64,000 nucleotides of DNA from Bacteroidota bacterium. GTDB lineage: Bacteria; Bacteroidota; Ignavibacteria; Kryptoniales; JAKASW01. Position 1 is the stretch's first letter, and each line of letters starts with the position of its first letter. Under the pieces are notes generated by a model that had not been told where the DNA came from, ran no database searches, and worked only from the letters and a program-made list of their open reading frames with translations. The stretch covers positions 1-64,000 of the forward strand of contig JAJZNW010000013.1 in assembly GCA_021811615.1 (NCBI GenBank), given 5' to 3'. Below, piece after piece: positions 7,786 to 16,315 of the stretch. The position numbers and the translations under genes were made by a program.

Positions 7786-8319
7786 ATGGCCCTGAAAGTC
7801 ATTGATCACAAGGTCGTTTACAAGGGGAGAGTCTTCAACACCATCGTTGATGAAGTCGAATACGAGTCGGGGAACAAAGGGGTTCGGGAGGTCGCCGAAC
7901 ACCCCGGCGGCGCCGTTGTTCTGCCCGTGACGAACGACGGAAGAATCGCATTCGTTTACCAGTACCGTTATCCGCTCGACGGGTATCTCTACGAGCTCCC
8001 GGCAGGCAAGCTCGAGCCGGGCGAACCGCCCGAAGTCTGTGCCAGGCGGGAACTGCAGGAAGAAACCGGTTACGAAGCCGGTAGTCTCGAGAAACTTACG
8101 GCCATTTATACGACGCCAGGTTTCTGCACCGAGAAGCTTCATATCTTCATCGCGAGAGACCTCAAGGACGGCAAACAGCATCTTGAGGAGGGAGAACTGG
8201 GGCTGTCGATCAAATATCTCACTCCCGCGGAAGCGTTCGATATGGTCAGGCAAAATGAGATCGTCGACGCTAAAACGATCGTCGGGCTGTTCTTTCTGGC
8301 AAAGTTTCAGGGCGCGTGA
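7786..8319 (+). CDS. NUDIX hydrolase, ADP-ribose pyrophosphatase type
   Basis: A 177-residue NUDIX protein. The full NUDIX box is present, G-x5-E-x7-REL-x-EE-x-G: it starts at GKLEPGE and ends RELQEETGYEA. The N-terminal VYKGRVFNTIVDEVE followed by EHPGGAVVLPV is typical of the NudF/ADP-ribose branch, which cleaves ADP-ribose or related nucleoside diphosphate sugars. The stop overlaps the start of the phosphorylase gene (TGATG), so nucleotide salvage is the likely setting. Substrate is inferred from subfamily resemblance only. Confidence 0.85.
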   Translation: MALKVIDHKVVYKGRVFNTIVDEVEYESGNKGVREVAEHPGGAVVLPVTNDGRIAFVYQYRYPLDGYLYELPAGKLEPGEPPEVCARRELQEETGYEAGSLEKLTAIYTTPGFCTEKLHIFIARDLKDGKQHLEEGELGLSIKYLTPAEAFDMVRQNEIVDAKTIVGLFFLAKFQGA

Positions 8320-9626
8320 TGTTGTCTGCTTATGAGATAATCCGAAAGAAACGTGACGGGAATAGTCTCTCCGCGGAAGAGATCGACTATTTTGTCAGAG
8401 AGTACACCGCAGGTAATCTTCCGGACTATCAGGCCTCCTCGTTTCTGATGGCGACTTACTTCACCGGTATGAGCGACGAAGAGATTCTACAATTTACGAA
8501 GTCGATGATGTCGACGGGTGTCGTCGTCGACCTTTCGGACATTCCCGGGCCAAAAGCGGACAAGCATTCAACCGGAGGCGTCGGCGACAAGATATCGCTC
8601 ATCCTCGCTCCCCTCGCTGCAGCGTGCGGAGTGAAAGTTCCGATGGTATCCGGTAGAGGGCTCGGCCATACCGGCGGAACGGTGGACAAGCTCGAGTCGA
8701 TACCCGGATTCAGGACTCGTATGTCCATCGGCGAGTACAAGCAAATCCTTGCCCGCGTCGGACTCGTGATGAGCGCACAGTCTGAAGACCTCGTCCCCGC
8801 AGACAGGAAGCTTTATGCGCTCAGGGATGTCACTGCGACCGTTGAATCGATCCCGCTGATTACGTCCAGCATAATGAGCAAGAAACTCTCCGAGGGAATC
8901 GACGCGCTGGTTCTGGACGTGAAAGTCGGAAACGGCGCTTTTATGAGGAAGACGGCCGACGCCCGGAAGCTTGCGAAGTACATGGTGAAGGTCGGAAAAC
9001 TCTACGGCAAGAAGGTGACCGCGTATCTAACCGACATGAGCCAGCCTCTCGGCAGGGAAATCGGCAACTGGGACGAAGTCGTCGAATCGGTCATGGTACT
9101 GCGCGGCGAATCGAAGTCCGCCGATATTATCGGGCTGACGGAGCTCCTTACGGCAGAGATGGTCTCACTCTGTACCGGGGAAAACCTGACTTCGGCTAAG
9201 AAACGCGTGGAGAAAACGCTCGCCTCCGGAGCGGGCTACGAAAAATTTCTCGATATGGTGAGGGCCCAGGGAGGCGATTTGAAAGTAATCCGAAACCCGG
9301 GGAGTTATCCTAAACCACGTTTCGTTCTCGAAGCGAAGTCGGTGCGGAGCGGGTACGTTTCGGAAATCGATACCTTCGGAGTGGGAATGGCGAATGTAAA
9401 ACTTGGCGGCGGCAGAGCGAAAGTCGGCGACAAAGTCGACCCGGTGGCAGGAATCACCATTGTGAAAAAGGCCGGCGAGAAAGTATCGGTGGGCGATGTC
9501 CTGGCCGTCGTCCGCGCAAATGACGACTCGAGGGCAAAGGCTGCAGTTGAACAAATCATATCGTCTTATGTACTTTCTGCGAGTAAACCCGCAGGATCAA
9601 AACTGATCAAAGAGAGGATTTCTTGA
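8319..9626 (+). CDS. Pyrimidine-nucleoside (thymidine/uridine) phosphorylase
   Basis: A 435-residue enzyme splitting pyrimidine nucleosides with phosphate for salvage. The family signature is exact: KHSTGGVGDKISLILAP, followed by SGRGLGHTGGTVDKLESIPG, with DVKVGNGAFM further on and the C-terminal domain rich in GMANVKLGGGR. The length suits the Pdp/DeoA family; the two names cannot be separated from sequence alone. I chose the ATG at 8319, sharing one base with the upstream TGA, over a GTG one codon earlier. Its own TGA overlaps the TTG of the next gene. Confidence 0.92.
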   Translation: MLSAYEIIRKKRDGNSLSAEEIDYFVREYTAGNLPDYQASSFLMATYFTGMSDEEILQFTKSMMSTGVVVDLSDIPGPKADKHSTGGVGDKISLILAPLAAACGVKVPMVSGRGLGHTGGTVDKLESIPGFRTRMSIGEYKQILARVGLVMSAQSEDLVPADRKLYALRDVTATVESIPLITSSIMSKKLSEGIDALVLDVKVGNGAFMRKTADARKLAKYMVKVGKLYGKKVTAYLTDMSQPLGREIGNWDEVVESVMVLRGESKSADIIGLTELLTAEMVSLCTGENLTSAKKRVEKTLASGAGYEKFLDMVRAQGGDLKVIRNPGSYPKPRFVLEAKSVRSGYVSEIDTFGVGMANVKLGGGRAKVGDKVDPVAGITIVKKAGEKVSVGDVLAVVRANDDSRAKAAVEQIISSYVLSASKPAGSKLIKERIS

Positions 9627-9949
9627 AAAAGATCGTGATGTTTCAGAAGTCGTCATGCGGTACTTGCAAAAAGGAAAAGGAATACCTGACGAAAGCGAAC
9701 ATCCGTGTCGACGAGATCGACATCGTGAGTGACCCGCCACCGAGGGAATTTCTCGAGGAACACATCGACGCCGGTAACCTCGACGCTTTCATTAACAAGC
9801 ACTCAAGAGCATATAGAGCATTTAACCTCGCGAATAGAAGTGTTGAAAAGTCGGAGCTGATCGAGCTCATGCTCAAGGATCCCAACCTTATCAAGCGCCC
9901 GATCATCGTAGACGGTAAGAAAGTCTACTTCGGGTACACAGAGATCTAA
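9623..9949 (+). CDS. Spx/ArsC-family thioredoxin-fold protein
   Basis: A 108-residue protein of the ArsC/Spx/MgsR fold: MFQKSSCGTCKK has a CxxC pair (C12, C15), and KRPIIVDGKKVYFGY is the family's C-terminal RP motif. It could be a glutaredoxin-dependent reductase or a redox regulator; real arsenate reductases usually have CxxxxxR with one cysteine, so arsenate reduction is not assigned. The TTG start overlaps the previous TGA by 3 nt and is served by AGAGAGG (9611-9617). Confidence 0.82.
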   Translation: MKKIVMFQKSSCGTCKKEKEYLTKANIRVDEIDIVSDPPPREFLEEHIDAGNLDAFINKHSRAYRAFNLANRSVEKSELIELMLKDPNLIKRPIIVDGKKVYFGYTEI

Positions 9950-9960
9950 CGGAATAATTT

Positions 9961-11118
9961 TTGACGAAGAACTATTTAGCCTCAGCTGCAATATTTGCAG
10001 TCGTAATCCTGCTTGCCTTTCAGGCCGTGGCACAAACCGGCGGCGGGACGGCAGCTCATAATAAACTCGATGCGCTAATCGACTCGACAGTCGAGAACAC
10101 CTACAACTATAGATTCCGAAAGGCGCTCGATTTTGCGGATTCCATGATAGCCGCGTACCCCGACAGGCCGGAAGGATATGTTTACAGGTGCGGGATCTAC
10201 TCGAAGATGATCGCTGAGGATTATTTCCTCTCGCCAGACAGCATCTGGAATGTGTACCATGCCGTTGTCGATAGGGCATGTTCCATTTCTAAGAAGCGGG
10301 CTGAATTGGCTCCGGATAACGTACACAGGCTTTTCTACTACGCAAGTGCGCTCGTTTACAGGTCGAGATACGAAGCCGCGAAGAGCGACTGGTTCGGCCT
10401 TATGGCCGATGGGCTGAAAAGCAGGAAGATACTTGAAAAAGCCGTAAAGCTCGATCCTCGTTTCTATGACGCCTACTCCGGAATCGGGGCCTTTAATTAT
10501 TATGCGGCCCATCTTCCCTGGTACCTGAAACCCATAGCACTCATCCTCGGAATAAACGGGAATGAGAAGGTAGGTATTGAAGAGTTGAAGAAGGCGGCGG
10601 AAAACGCCAGTTACTCAAAGGCCGAGGCGGCCTCCTTCCTGGCCGACATCGTTTACGTCGACAAGAAAGATTACTCCGGGATCGTGCGCCTTTCGCTCGC
10701 TCTTCACCGGATGTATCCCGGGAACCTCGACTTCGTTCGCTCGTTGTGCTTCGGATACTACAGGCTTCACGATTACGACAAGGTACTTCGTTTCGCGGAC
10801 CCGTGCCTCGCGGATTATCGCGGGGCAGACTCCTTGAGGTTTGTGAGCCTTAGCTACATCCGCTTTTACAGGGGTGAAGCTTATGCAGCTCTCAGAAAGC
10901 ACTACGGTGAGGCGATCGCGGACTTGAGCAAGACTATTGAAATGGGCAAGCCAAGTGTGCTCATCTCACAGGCTTATTATGGAAGGGGTTCGGTTTACGA
11001 ACGCATGGGAGAGAGAGATAAAGCCATTATGGATTTTGAGACGGCAATAAAGCTTAACGGGGACGACAACGCGTGCAGGCAGGCGAGGATCGCACTCGAC
11101 AGCCTCCAAACACGATGA
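9961..11118 (+). CDS. Exported TPR-like protein
   Basis: A 385-residue protein with a signal peptide (about 1-25, ending FQAVAQ) and helical repeats resembling tetratricopeptides, most clearly the last two (about 290-375: LRFVSLSYIRFYRGEAYAAL, then YYGRGSVYERMGERDKAIMD). The TTG start is chosen because it alone includes the whole signal peptide; no strong Shine-Dalgarno is visible. Likely periplasmic or surface scaffold; partner unknown. It lies 11 bp after the Spx-like gene. Confidence 0.7.
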   Translation: MTKNYLASAAIFAVVILLAFQAVAQTGGGTAAHNKLDALIDSTVENTYNYRFRKALDFADSMIAAYPDRPEGYVYRCGIYSKMIAEDYFLSPDSIWNVYHAVVDRACSISKKRAELAPDNVHRLFYYASALVYRSRYEAAKSDWFGLMADGLKSRKILEKAVKLDPRFYDAYSGIGAFNYYAAHLPWYLKPIALILGINGNEKVGIEELKKAAENASYSKAEAASFLADIVYVDKKDYSGIVRLSLALHRMYPGNLDFVRSLCFGYYRLHDYDKVLRFADPCLADYRGADSLRFVSLSYIRFYRGEAYAALRKHYGEAIADLSKTIEMGKPSVLISQAYYGRGSVYERMGERDKAIMDFETAIKLNGDDNACRQARIALDSLQTR

Positions 11119-11244
11119 GGCTTTAAAGCGCTGAAGCGTGAATCCCAATCAGAGCCGGACCATGGAATGAGTTGCCGTCCGGTCGGCTGAATCGCCCCTT
11201 TTCTTACCTGGAATCAAATCGCCTCTGCTCGTGTTTTGATTGGT

Positions 11245-11691
11245 ATGAAACTAAACATAGGCGACAAAGCTCCCGACTTCAAGCTGCCGTCGACGGGAGG
11301 AGGGACCTTCGATCTGAAAGAGAGTCTCAATGACGGAAATCTCGTCCTTTATTTCTACCCGAAGGATTTTACTTCCGGCTGTACTCGCGAGGCGTGCGGA
11401 TTCAGGGACGAGTTCGCCGACCTTAGAAAATCGGAACTCAGAGTGTTCGGATTAAGTACCGACACCATTGAAAGTCACGAGAAGTTTAAGGCCGAGTACA
11501 AGCTTCCTTTCGAACTTCTATCGGACAGAGATGGCACAGTTTCGATCCTCTACGGAGTTTACAATAAGCTGTTCAAGATCTCCAACAGGGTAACCTTCAT
11601 AATCGACCGGGAGGGGAAAATTATTTCGATAACGAAGAACATGTTCTCCCCGAAAGTGCATATCGAGGCGGCGAAGAGCATTTCAGGATAG
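11245..11691 (+). CDS. bcp: Peroxiredoxin, Bcp/PrxQ type
   Basis: A 148-residue thiol peroxidase. The peroxidatic cysteine is C46 in FTSGCTREAC and the resolving cysteine C51 lies five residues on, the atypical 2-Cys arrangement of Bcp/PrxQ. YFYPKDFTSGC and the later LLSDRDGTVSILYGVY are family hallmarks. It reduces hydrogen and organic peroxides using thioredoxin. The ATG at 11245 matches the usual family N-terminus; a TTG three codons upstream is possible. Confidence 0.9.
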   Translation: MKLNIGDKAPDFKLPSTGGGTFDLKESLNDGNLVLYFYPKDFTSGCTREACGFRDEFADLRKSELRVFGLSTDTIESHEKFKAEYKLPFELLSDRDGTVSILYGVYNKLFKISNRVTFIIDREGKIISITKNMFSPKVHIEAAKSISG

Positions 11692-11705
11692 GACCGGAAA
11701 TACAT

Positions 11706-12110
11706 GTGAAGTCCGACGGCGAGATTATCGAAGCACTCGACGAAGTAATTGAGGGGAGGAGCGTCAAGAGATTCGTGCACGAACTCGTCTTCGAGGGACG
11801 TGACCTTTCGGCTGTTTTTTCCGGGCGTCTGGTAAAAGCAGGCTTCGTCGTGACAACTGTCGGTCAAGTTGAAGTAGGATTGGACCAGCGTGTGGCCGCG
11901 TTTCTTTTGCGCGATTCAAAAGCCTATTTCGGCTGGGTATTCGTCGAGCGGTTCACCGAAAGAAAGAGCCGGAAATTATTCGGAAGCGCCCTCAAAAACC
12001 GGAAGGGAGACTGGGCAATCCAAATTCCCTTCAATAGCAAGGAAACCATCTACGTCCGGTATTCCGAACTGCTCGATATGGAAATGGACCCGAACTTCGT
12101 ATTGGAGTGA
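11706..12110 (+). CDS. Protein of unknown function
   Basis: A 134-residue soluble protein that I do not recognise; no signal peptide, membrane segment or cofactor motif is visible. It mixes charged and hydrophobic residues with a central YFGWVFVERF and a later DWAIQIPFNSKETIYVRYSE, suggesting a small beta-rich domain. The GTG start lies 14 nt after the bcp stop, so it is probably co-transcribed with the peroxiredoxin. It ends 2 nt from the convergent suhB stop. Codon use resembles the neighbours, so I regard it as a real gene. Confidence 0.6.
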   Translation: MKSDGEIIEALDEVIEGRSVKRFVHELVFEGRDLSAVFSGRLVKAGFVVTTVGQVEVGLDQRVAAFLLRDSKAYFGWVFVERFTERKSRKLFGSALKNRKGDWAIQIPFNSKETIYVRYSELLDMEMDPNFVLE

Positions 12111-12112
12111 CC

Positions 12113-12883
12113 TCAGAGATTCTTCCTGATTACTTCGAGCATCTCCTCGTGGATTGTGCCGTTCGAAAGAACGATATCCCTCTGGTAGATCGAGTACTTC
12201 TCGCCGTTGAACCCGGTCACCTTTCCCCCCGCTTCTGTGGTAATCAGGACAGCCGCAGCGGTGTCCCAGGGATGCAGGTTGACCTCCCAGAATCCGTCAA
12301 GCCTTCCGCATGCGACGTAGCAGCTGTCGAGGGCCGCCGAGCCGAGCCTGCGGACTGCCTGCGTCTTCACCAGAAATTCCTCAAAGTGCTGGACACAGTT
12401 GAACGGATTGTTCTTCACGTCGTAGGGGAACCCAGTGGCAAGCATAGACTTCTCAAGCGTGTTTGTCGTCGTAACCTGCAGCTTCCTGCCGTTGACGTGA
12501 GCACCGCCTCCTTTTTCAGCCGCGAACATTTCATCGAAGTTCGGGTCGTAGACCGCCCCGGCGATCAGCTCTCCTTTTCTTTCCACGGCTATCGAGACGC
12601 AGTATACGGGGAAGGAGTGAGTGAAATTCGTCGTGCCATCGAGCGGATCGATGATCCATCGGTATTCGGACGTCGGCGACGAAGCCCCACTCTCCTCGGC
12701 GAGTATCCCATGATCCGGAAAGTTCTTCTGAATGAACTCCTTAATCATTGCCTCCGACCCTTTGTCTATGTCGGTCACTAGATTCGTGAACGATCCCTTT
12801 TCTTTTATCTCCGAGATCTTCCCTTCGTTTTCTTTAAGGAATGTGCCGGCTTGTTTCGCAATCTCAATTATCCTGTCGAGCAT
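12113..12883 (-). CDS. suhB: Inositol-1-monophosphatase family protein
   Basis: A 256-residue Mg-dependent phosphatase of the IMPase/SuhB family. Metal ligands are visible: E63-E64 in LAEESG, the IIDPLDGTTNF motif (D79, D82, G83, T84) and WDTAAAVLITTEAGG near the C-terminus. It hydrolyses inositol phosphates and related sugar phosphates; in some bacteria SuhB also acts in rRNA transcription. Transcribed alone, convergent with the preceding gene. The 5' flank is A/T-rich, but I found no clear promoter of the type seen elsewhere. Confidence 0.9.
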   Translation of the reverse strand: MLDRIIEIAKQAGTFLKENEGKISEIKEKGSFTNLVTDIDKGSEAMIKEFIQKNFPDHGILAEESGASSPTSEYRWIIDPLDGTTNFTHSFPVYCVSIAVERKGELIAGAVYDPNFDEMFAAEKGGGAHVNGRKLQVTTTNTLEKSMLATGFPYDVKNNPFNCVQHFEEFLVKTQAVRRLGSAALDSCYVACGRLDGFWEVNLHPWDTAAAVLITTEAGGKVTGFNGEKYSIYQRDIVLSNGTIHEEMLEVIRKNL

Positions 12884-13052
12884 GTTTTTCCTGTTTTTTT
12901 ATTTAATTTAAGCATCATTTGCAAGAAATCTGATGATAATAGTCTCATTCGAACAAGTGTCCATTCGGTCCTCATCCGCAAAAAACAGGACTCCGGCTGC
13001 ATCCTTCTTTTGGGATCGCTCTAAGAGTGCCTTCAATAAGATTCGTACGGTG

Positions 13053-13084
13053 TTTGATTATGAGATTCACGGGAAATATATTTT
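13053..13084 (+). promoter_or_regulatory. Promoter for the HD/receiver gene pair
   Basis: TTTG (13053-13056), 20 bp, TATATTTT (13077-13084), followed by G. A near-ideal Bacteroidota-type promoter; the predicted leader is about 17 nt and contains GAGGAG (13096-13101) before the GTG start. Confidence 0.65.
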
Positions 13085-13106
13085 GGATGTGATTTGAGGA
13101 GTACCA

Positions 13107-13664
13107 GTGGCGCCTACAAGAGAGGAAGCATTATCACTGCTATTTGAGTACACCACGACGGACAGCTTGAGAAAGCATGCACTGTCTGTCGAGGCTGTAA
13201 TGCGCGCTTACGCCAGGAAGTTCGGGGAAGATGAGGATCTCTACGGACTTGCAGGACTTCTTCACGACTTCGACTATGAAATGTACCCCAATGCCGATCA
13301 ACATCCGTACGTTGGGAACAAAATCCTGGCAGAGAAAGGCTACCCCGATTCAGTAAGGCAGGCTATCATGGGACACGCGCCCTATACTAAAGTCCCGAGA
13401 GAGACCAAAATGGCGAAGTGCCTTTTTGCCTGCGATGAATTGACGGGATTCATAATTGCGATAGCGCTGGTTCGTCCCACAAGACTGGCGGGTATGGAAG
13501 TGTCCTCCGTCAAGAAGAAGCTCAAGGACAAAGCGTTTGCACGGAGTGTAAGCCGTGAAGATATCATAAACGGCATTGCAGAACTCGGTATACCCGAGGC
13601 CGAGCACATCTCGTTTGTGATCAAGGCACTCCAGGATAACGCAACAATATTAGGATTGGACTAA
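13107..13664 (+). CDS. HD-domain phosphohydrolase-like protein
   Basis: A 185-residue single HD domain. Metal-binding candidates are H24 (LRKHALSVE), the HD pair H53-D54 in LLHDFDYEM, H66 and H89 (IMGHAPY). This matches the small HDIG-type hydrolases often annotated as putative nucleotidyl hydrolases. Substrate unknown. GTG start with GAGGAG 5 nt upstream. The stop overlaps the next start (TAATG), so it is translated together with the receiver-like protein. Confidence 0.82.
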   Translation: MAPTREEALSLLFEYTTTDSLRKHALSVEAVMRAYARKFGEDEDLYGLAGLLHDFDYEMYPNADQHPYVGNKILAEKGYPDSVRQAIMGHAPYTKVPRETKMAKCLFACDELTGFIIAIALVRPTRLAGMEVSSVKKKLKDKAFARSVSREDIINGIAELGIPEAEHISFVIKALQDNATILGLD

Positions 13665-14020
13665 TGGCAAAGATCACAGCTATCGTCAACGATTTGATTT
13701 TTATGACGAAAATCAGAAATACTGCCGAGTATTTCGGACTCTCGGTCGCTTTTGTGGGCAATGAAAGTCAGGTCGACCACTACCTCAAAGACTGTGAATT
13801 GATATTGATCGACCTGGAAAATGATTTTATCGATTCATTGGGTCTGATCGAAAGGCTGAAGAACAATCCCGATACGTCGTCGATCAAACTGATCGGATAT
13901 ATGTCTCATATAAATACACCGCTGCGCGCGAAAGCCATGGCGTCGGGATGCGATGACGTGCTTTCCAGATTCGAATTCAACGCGAATGTGAGAGAGATCC
14001 TTCAGGCTGCTTGTTGTTGA
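13664..14020 (+). CDS. Receiver-like (pseudo-receiver) domain protein
   Basis: A 118-residue stand-alone protein shaped like a CheY-type receiver: beta-1 ends IVNDLIF, the phospho-acceptor position is D50 in LILIDLEND, and alternating strands and helices follow. The usual beta-1 acidic pair is N9-D10, the alpha-4 Thr/Ser falls in YMSHIN, and the invariant Lys after beta-5 appears replaced by Arg (LSRFEF). It may be a degenerate receiver acting by binding, not phosphorylation. One-base overlap with the HD gene suggests that the two proteins work together. Confidence 0.6.
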   Translation: MAKITAIVNDLIFMTKIRNTAEYFGLSVAFVGNESQVDHYLKDCELILIDLENDFIDSLGLIERLKNNPDTSSIKLIGYMSHINTPLRAKAMASGCDDVLSRFEFNANVREILQAACC

Positions 14021-14077
14021 TATTGTAGCATGATGCCTGAAGCCCGCCCCGTCCGCCTATTTCCTTTTTAGTCCTGA

Positions 14078-14917
14078 ATGAACGATACTCCCGATCTTTC
14101 ACTAATCGTTTCGGTCTATAACCGGGAAGAAGTCCTGCGGCTTGTGCTGGCCGCGATCCAAAGACAGTCCTTCCGGAAGTTCGAAGTTATAGCTGCCGAT
14201 GACGGCTCCGGGCCGGGAGTGAAAGACGTGGTCGACGAGGCCCGCGCAGAGTACGGACTTTCAATAAAACAGCTGTGGCAGGAAGATGTGGGATGGCGGA
14301 AAAACCGTATCCTCAACTCGGCGGTACGCACCGCCGCCTCGCCTTACCTGGTTTTCATCGACGGCGATTGCCTGCCCGGCAGGGACTTCCTCCTCGATCA
14401 CTACTCGGAACGTGAGGAGGGAAAAGTCCTTCTCGGAAGACGTGTCGAGATGAGTAAACGCTGGGCAGGTAAGCTGACCCTTGCGAAAGTCATGACCGGC
14501 AAGTTCGAGCACATGGGGATTCCCGAGCTGCTCGATGGAGCCCTGGGAAAAGCTCTCAGAATTGAAGAGGGGATACGGATATCCAATCGTTCCGTACGTG
14601 AATTGATCGGGAGGAAATCGTCGACGATTCTTGGGAGTAATTTCTCCCTGCACAAAAAGGACCTTGTCGCGATAAACGGGTTCGATGAGGCTTACGACGG
14701 TCCGGGACACGGAGAGGATTCCGATATTCAATACCGCCTTTCTCTGATCGGAATAACCGGGAAATCACTCCGAAACCTTGCTGTGCAATACCACGTGTAC
14801 CATCAAAGAACCCAGCCGTCTCAAAAATCGTTGATGAGATTTGAGGAAGTGAAGAAAAGCGGCGATCCCATTTGCCGGATGGGAATCGAACATCTTGACG
14901 GATCCAGGCCGATCTGA
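14078..14917 (+). CDS. Glycosyltransferase family 2 protein
   Basis: A 279-residue GT-A fold enzyme. LSLIVSVYNREEVL at the N-terminus binds the nucleotide sugar, AADDGS and FIDGDCLPG carry the acidic DxD-type metal site, and GHGEDSDIQYRL near residue 210 is the ED acceptor-side motif of the galactosyltransferase-like C-terminal region. No membrane helix, so cytoplasmic or peripheral. It stands alone between the receiver-like gene and the rhodanese; sugar and acceptor unknown, with envelope polysaccharide the likeliest product. Confidence 0.88.
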   Translation: MNDTPDLSLIVSVYNREEVLRLVLAAIQRQSFRKFEVIAADDGSGPGVKDVVDEARAEYGLSIKQLWQEDVGWRKNRILNSAVRTAASPYLVFIDGDCLPGRDFLLDHYSEREEGKVLLGRRVEMSKRWAGKLTLAKVMTGKFEHMGIPELLDGALGKALRIEEGIRISNRSVRELIGRKSSTILGSNFSLHKKDLVAINGFDEAYDGPGHGEDSDIQYRLSLIGITGKSLRNLAVQYHVYHQRTQPSQKSLMRFEEVKKSGDPICRMGIEHLDGSRPI

Positions 14918-14963
14918 CTGACCCGCACATATATTTCTAAAACACAAAATCGGAGTGAAATTA

Positions 14964-15302
14964 ATGTTTGGATTCAAAAACGATTCAGATAAAGACATCT
15001 CTGTGGCTGAACTCAAGTCGAGAATCGACAAGGGGGAAGAGGTATTCATTCTCGACGTTCGGGAGCAGGGTGAATACGATCAATGCAACCTCGGCGGGCA
15101 ACTCATACCATTGCGGGAGCTTCCGAAACGCCTGGGTGAACTTGATCCGGACCGCGAAATAATAGTCATGTGCCATTCGGGGGGACGAAGCGCCATGGCT
15201 GTGCAGCTTCTCAAGCGGTCCGGTTTCAAGAACGCGAGAAATCTCTCGGGCGGCATAGACAGGTGGGCGAGAGAAATAGATCCCAATATGCCGCGTTACT
15301 GA
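14964..15302 (+). CDS. Rhodanese-like domain protein
   Basis: A 112-residue single rhodanese domain: ILDVREQGEYDQCNLGG near the start and the active-site loop CHSGGRSA with catalytic C70. Such proteins carry persulfide sulfur for thiosulfate metabolism or tRNA/cofactor sulfuration. I prefer the ATG at 14964, which has CGGAG (14951-14955) 8 nt upstream, over an in-frame GTG at 14955 that lies inside that site. Confidence 0.87.
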   Translation: MFGFKNDSDKDISVAELKSRIDKGEEVFILDVREQGEYDQCNLGGQLIPLRELPKRLGELDPDREIIVMCHSGGRSAMAVQLLKRSGFKNARNLSGGIDRWAREIDPNMPRY

Positions 15303-15348
15303 CCGGTAAACCGGATGCCGGCGGGTAGAATTACTCGGCGAGTTCAGT

Positions 15349-15356
15349 TATTTTTG
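15349..15356 (+). promoter_or_regulatory. Possible -7 element before fmt
   Basis: TATTTTTG fits the Bacteroidota -7 consensus TAnnTTTG exactly, but the -33 position (15325-15328, GTAG) is poor. The leader to the fmt ATG would be about 18 nt and contains AAGG. Confidence 0.3.
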
Positions 15357-15379
15357 TCTATGAACAACAAGGCCTTGCA

Positions 15380-16315
15380 ATGAAAATCGTCTTCATGGGC
15401 ACGCCTGAATTTGCCGTACCTTCGTTGAGGGCACTGGTTCGTTCGGGCTGCGAAATCGCCGCGGTCGTAACTAACCCCGATGAGCCTAAAGGTAGAGGAC
15501 TTAAAGTATGTCCGCCTGCAATAAAAAGTGCGGCGGAGGAACTTGGGCTGCCGGTTATTCAGGTCGCTTCTCTGAAGGAGCCAGGTTTCGCCGACTCTCT
15601 ACGCATTCTCTCGCCCGATCTCATGGTAGTGGTCGCATTCAGGATACTTCCGAAGGAAATCTTTACTATCCCCAGGCTCGGTACATTTAATCTTCACGCT
15701 TCGCTTCTCCCGCTCTACAGGGGAGCCGCCCCGATAAACTGGGCAATCATAAACGGTGAAAGGGAAACGGGGATCACTACCTTCTTTCTCGACGAGAAGG
15801 TGGATACCGGCAGAATTATCCTGCAGAAGAAAACCGATATCGGAGAGAACGAGACTGCCGGTGAACTGGCAGGCAGACTTTCCGCGATAGGTTCGGATGC
15901 GGTATTGGAAACTTTGAAGATGATCGAGCGAGGTACTGTAAAGGTCATGGAGCAGGACGGTACTCTTGCGACCAAAGCTCCCAAGATTACGAAGGAGGAT
16001 TGTCTCATCGATTGGTCGAAGCCTGCCCAAACCGTTCACAACTTCATTAGGGGATTCTCACCCGAACCGGCCGCTTTCAGTTTCATGAACGGCAGATTGT
16101 TGAAGGTGTTCAGGGCGAAGCGGACGGGCGAGCCTAATCCGGATCAACCGGGAAGTGTTACCGTAGCGAATGGCAGGTTGTTCGCCGGCTGCGGAGATGA
16201 GAGGCTCGAGATCCTTGAACTCCAGTTGGAAGGCAAGAAAAAACTCGATGCGCGCGAGTTTATCCGCGGTGCACGTATCGAGTCTGATACTAAACTCTCA
16301 AGAAGCAGGGACTAG
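15380..16315 (+). CDS. fmt: Methionyl-tRNA formyltransferase
   Basis: A 311-residue enzyme that formylates Met-tRNA-fMet with 10-formyl-THF. The Rossmann start MKIVFMGTPEFAVPSL and the catalytic region NLHASLLPLYRGAAPINWAI carry N104 and H106, with D142 in EKVDTG as the third catalytic residue. The C-terminal domain includes EDCLIDWSKPA and the TVHNFIRGFSP tRNA-binding segment. It ends with a 4-nt tail overlap with the fmdB-like gene and lies about 500 bp from the initiator tRNA gene it serves. The peptide deformylase gene is not in the window. Confidence 0.97.
   Translation: MKIVFMGTPEFAVPSLRALVRSGCEIAAVVTNPDEPKGRGLKVCPPAIKSAAEELGLPVIQVASLKEPGFADSLRILSPDLMVVVAFRILPKEIFTIPRLGTFNLHASLLPLYRGAAPINWAIINGERETGITTFFLDEKVDTGRIILQKKTDIGENETAGELAGRLSAIGSDAVLETLKMIERGTVKVMEQDGTLATKAPKITKEDCLIDWSKPAQTVHNFIRGFSPEPAAFSFMNGRLLKVFRAKRTGEPNPDQPGSVTVANGRLFAGCGDERLEILELQLEGKKKLDAREFIRGARIESDTKLSRSRD

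Noticed and set aside
9623-9949. Arsenate reductase assignment
   Set aside because: The active site is CxxC as in Spx-like proteins, and no arsenic-resistance gene is nearby.
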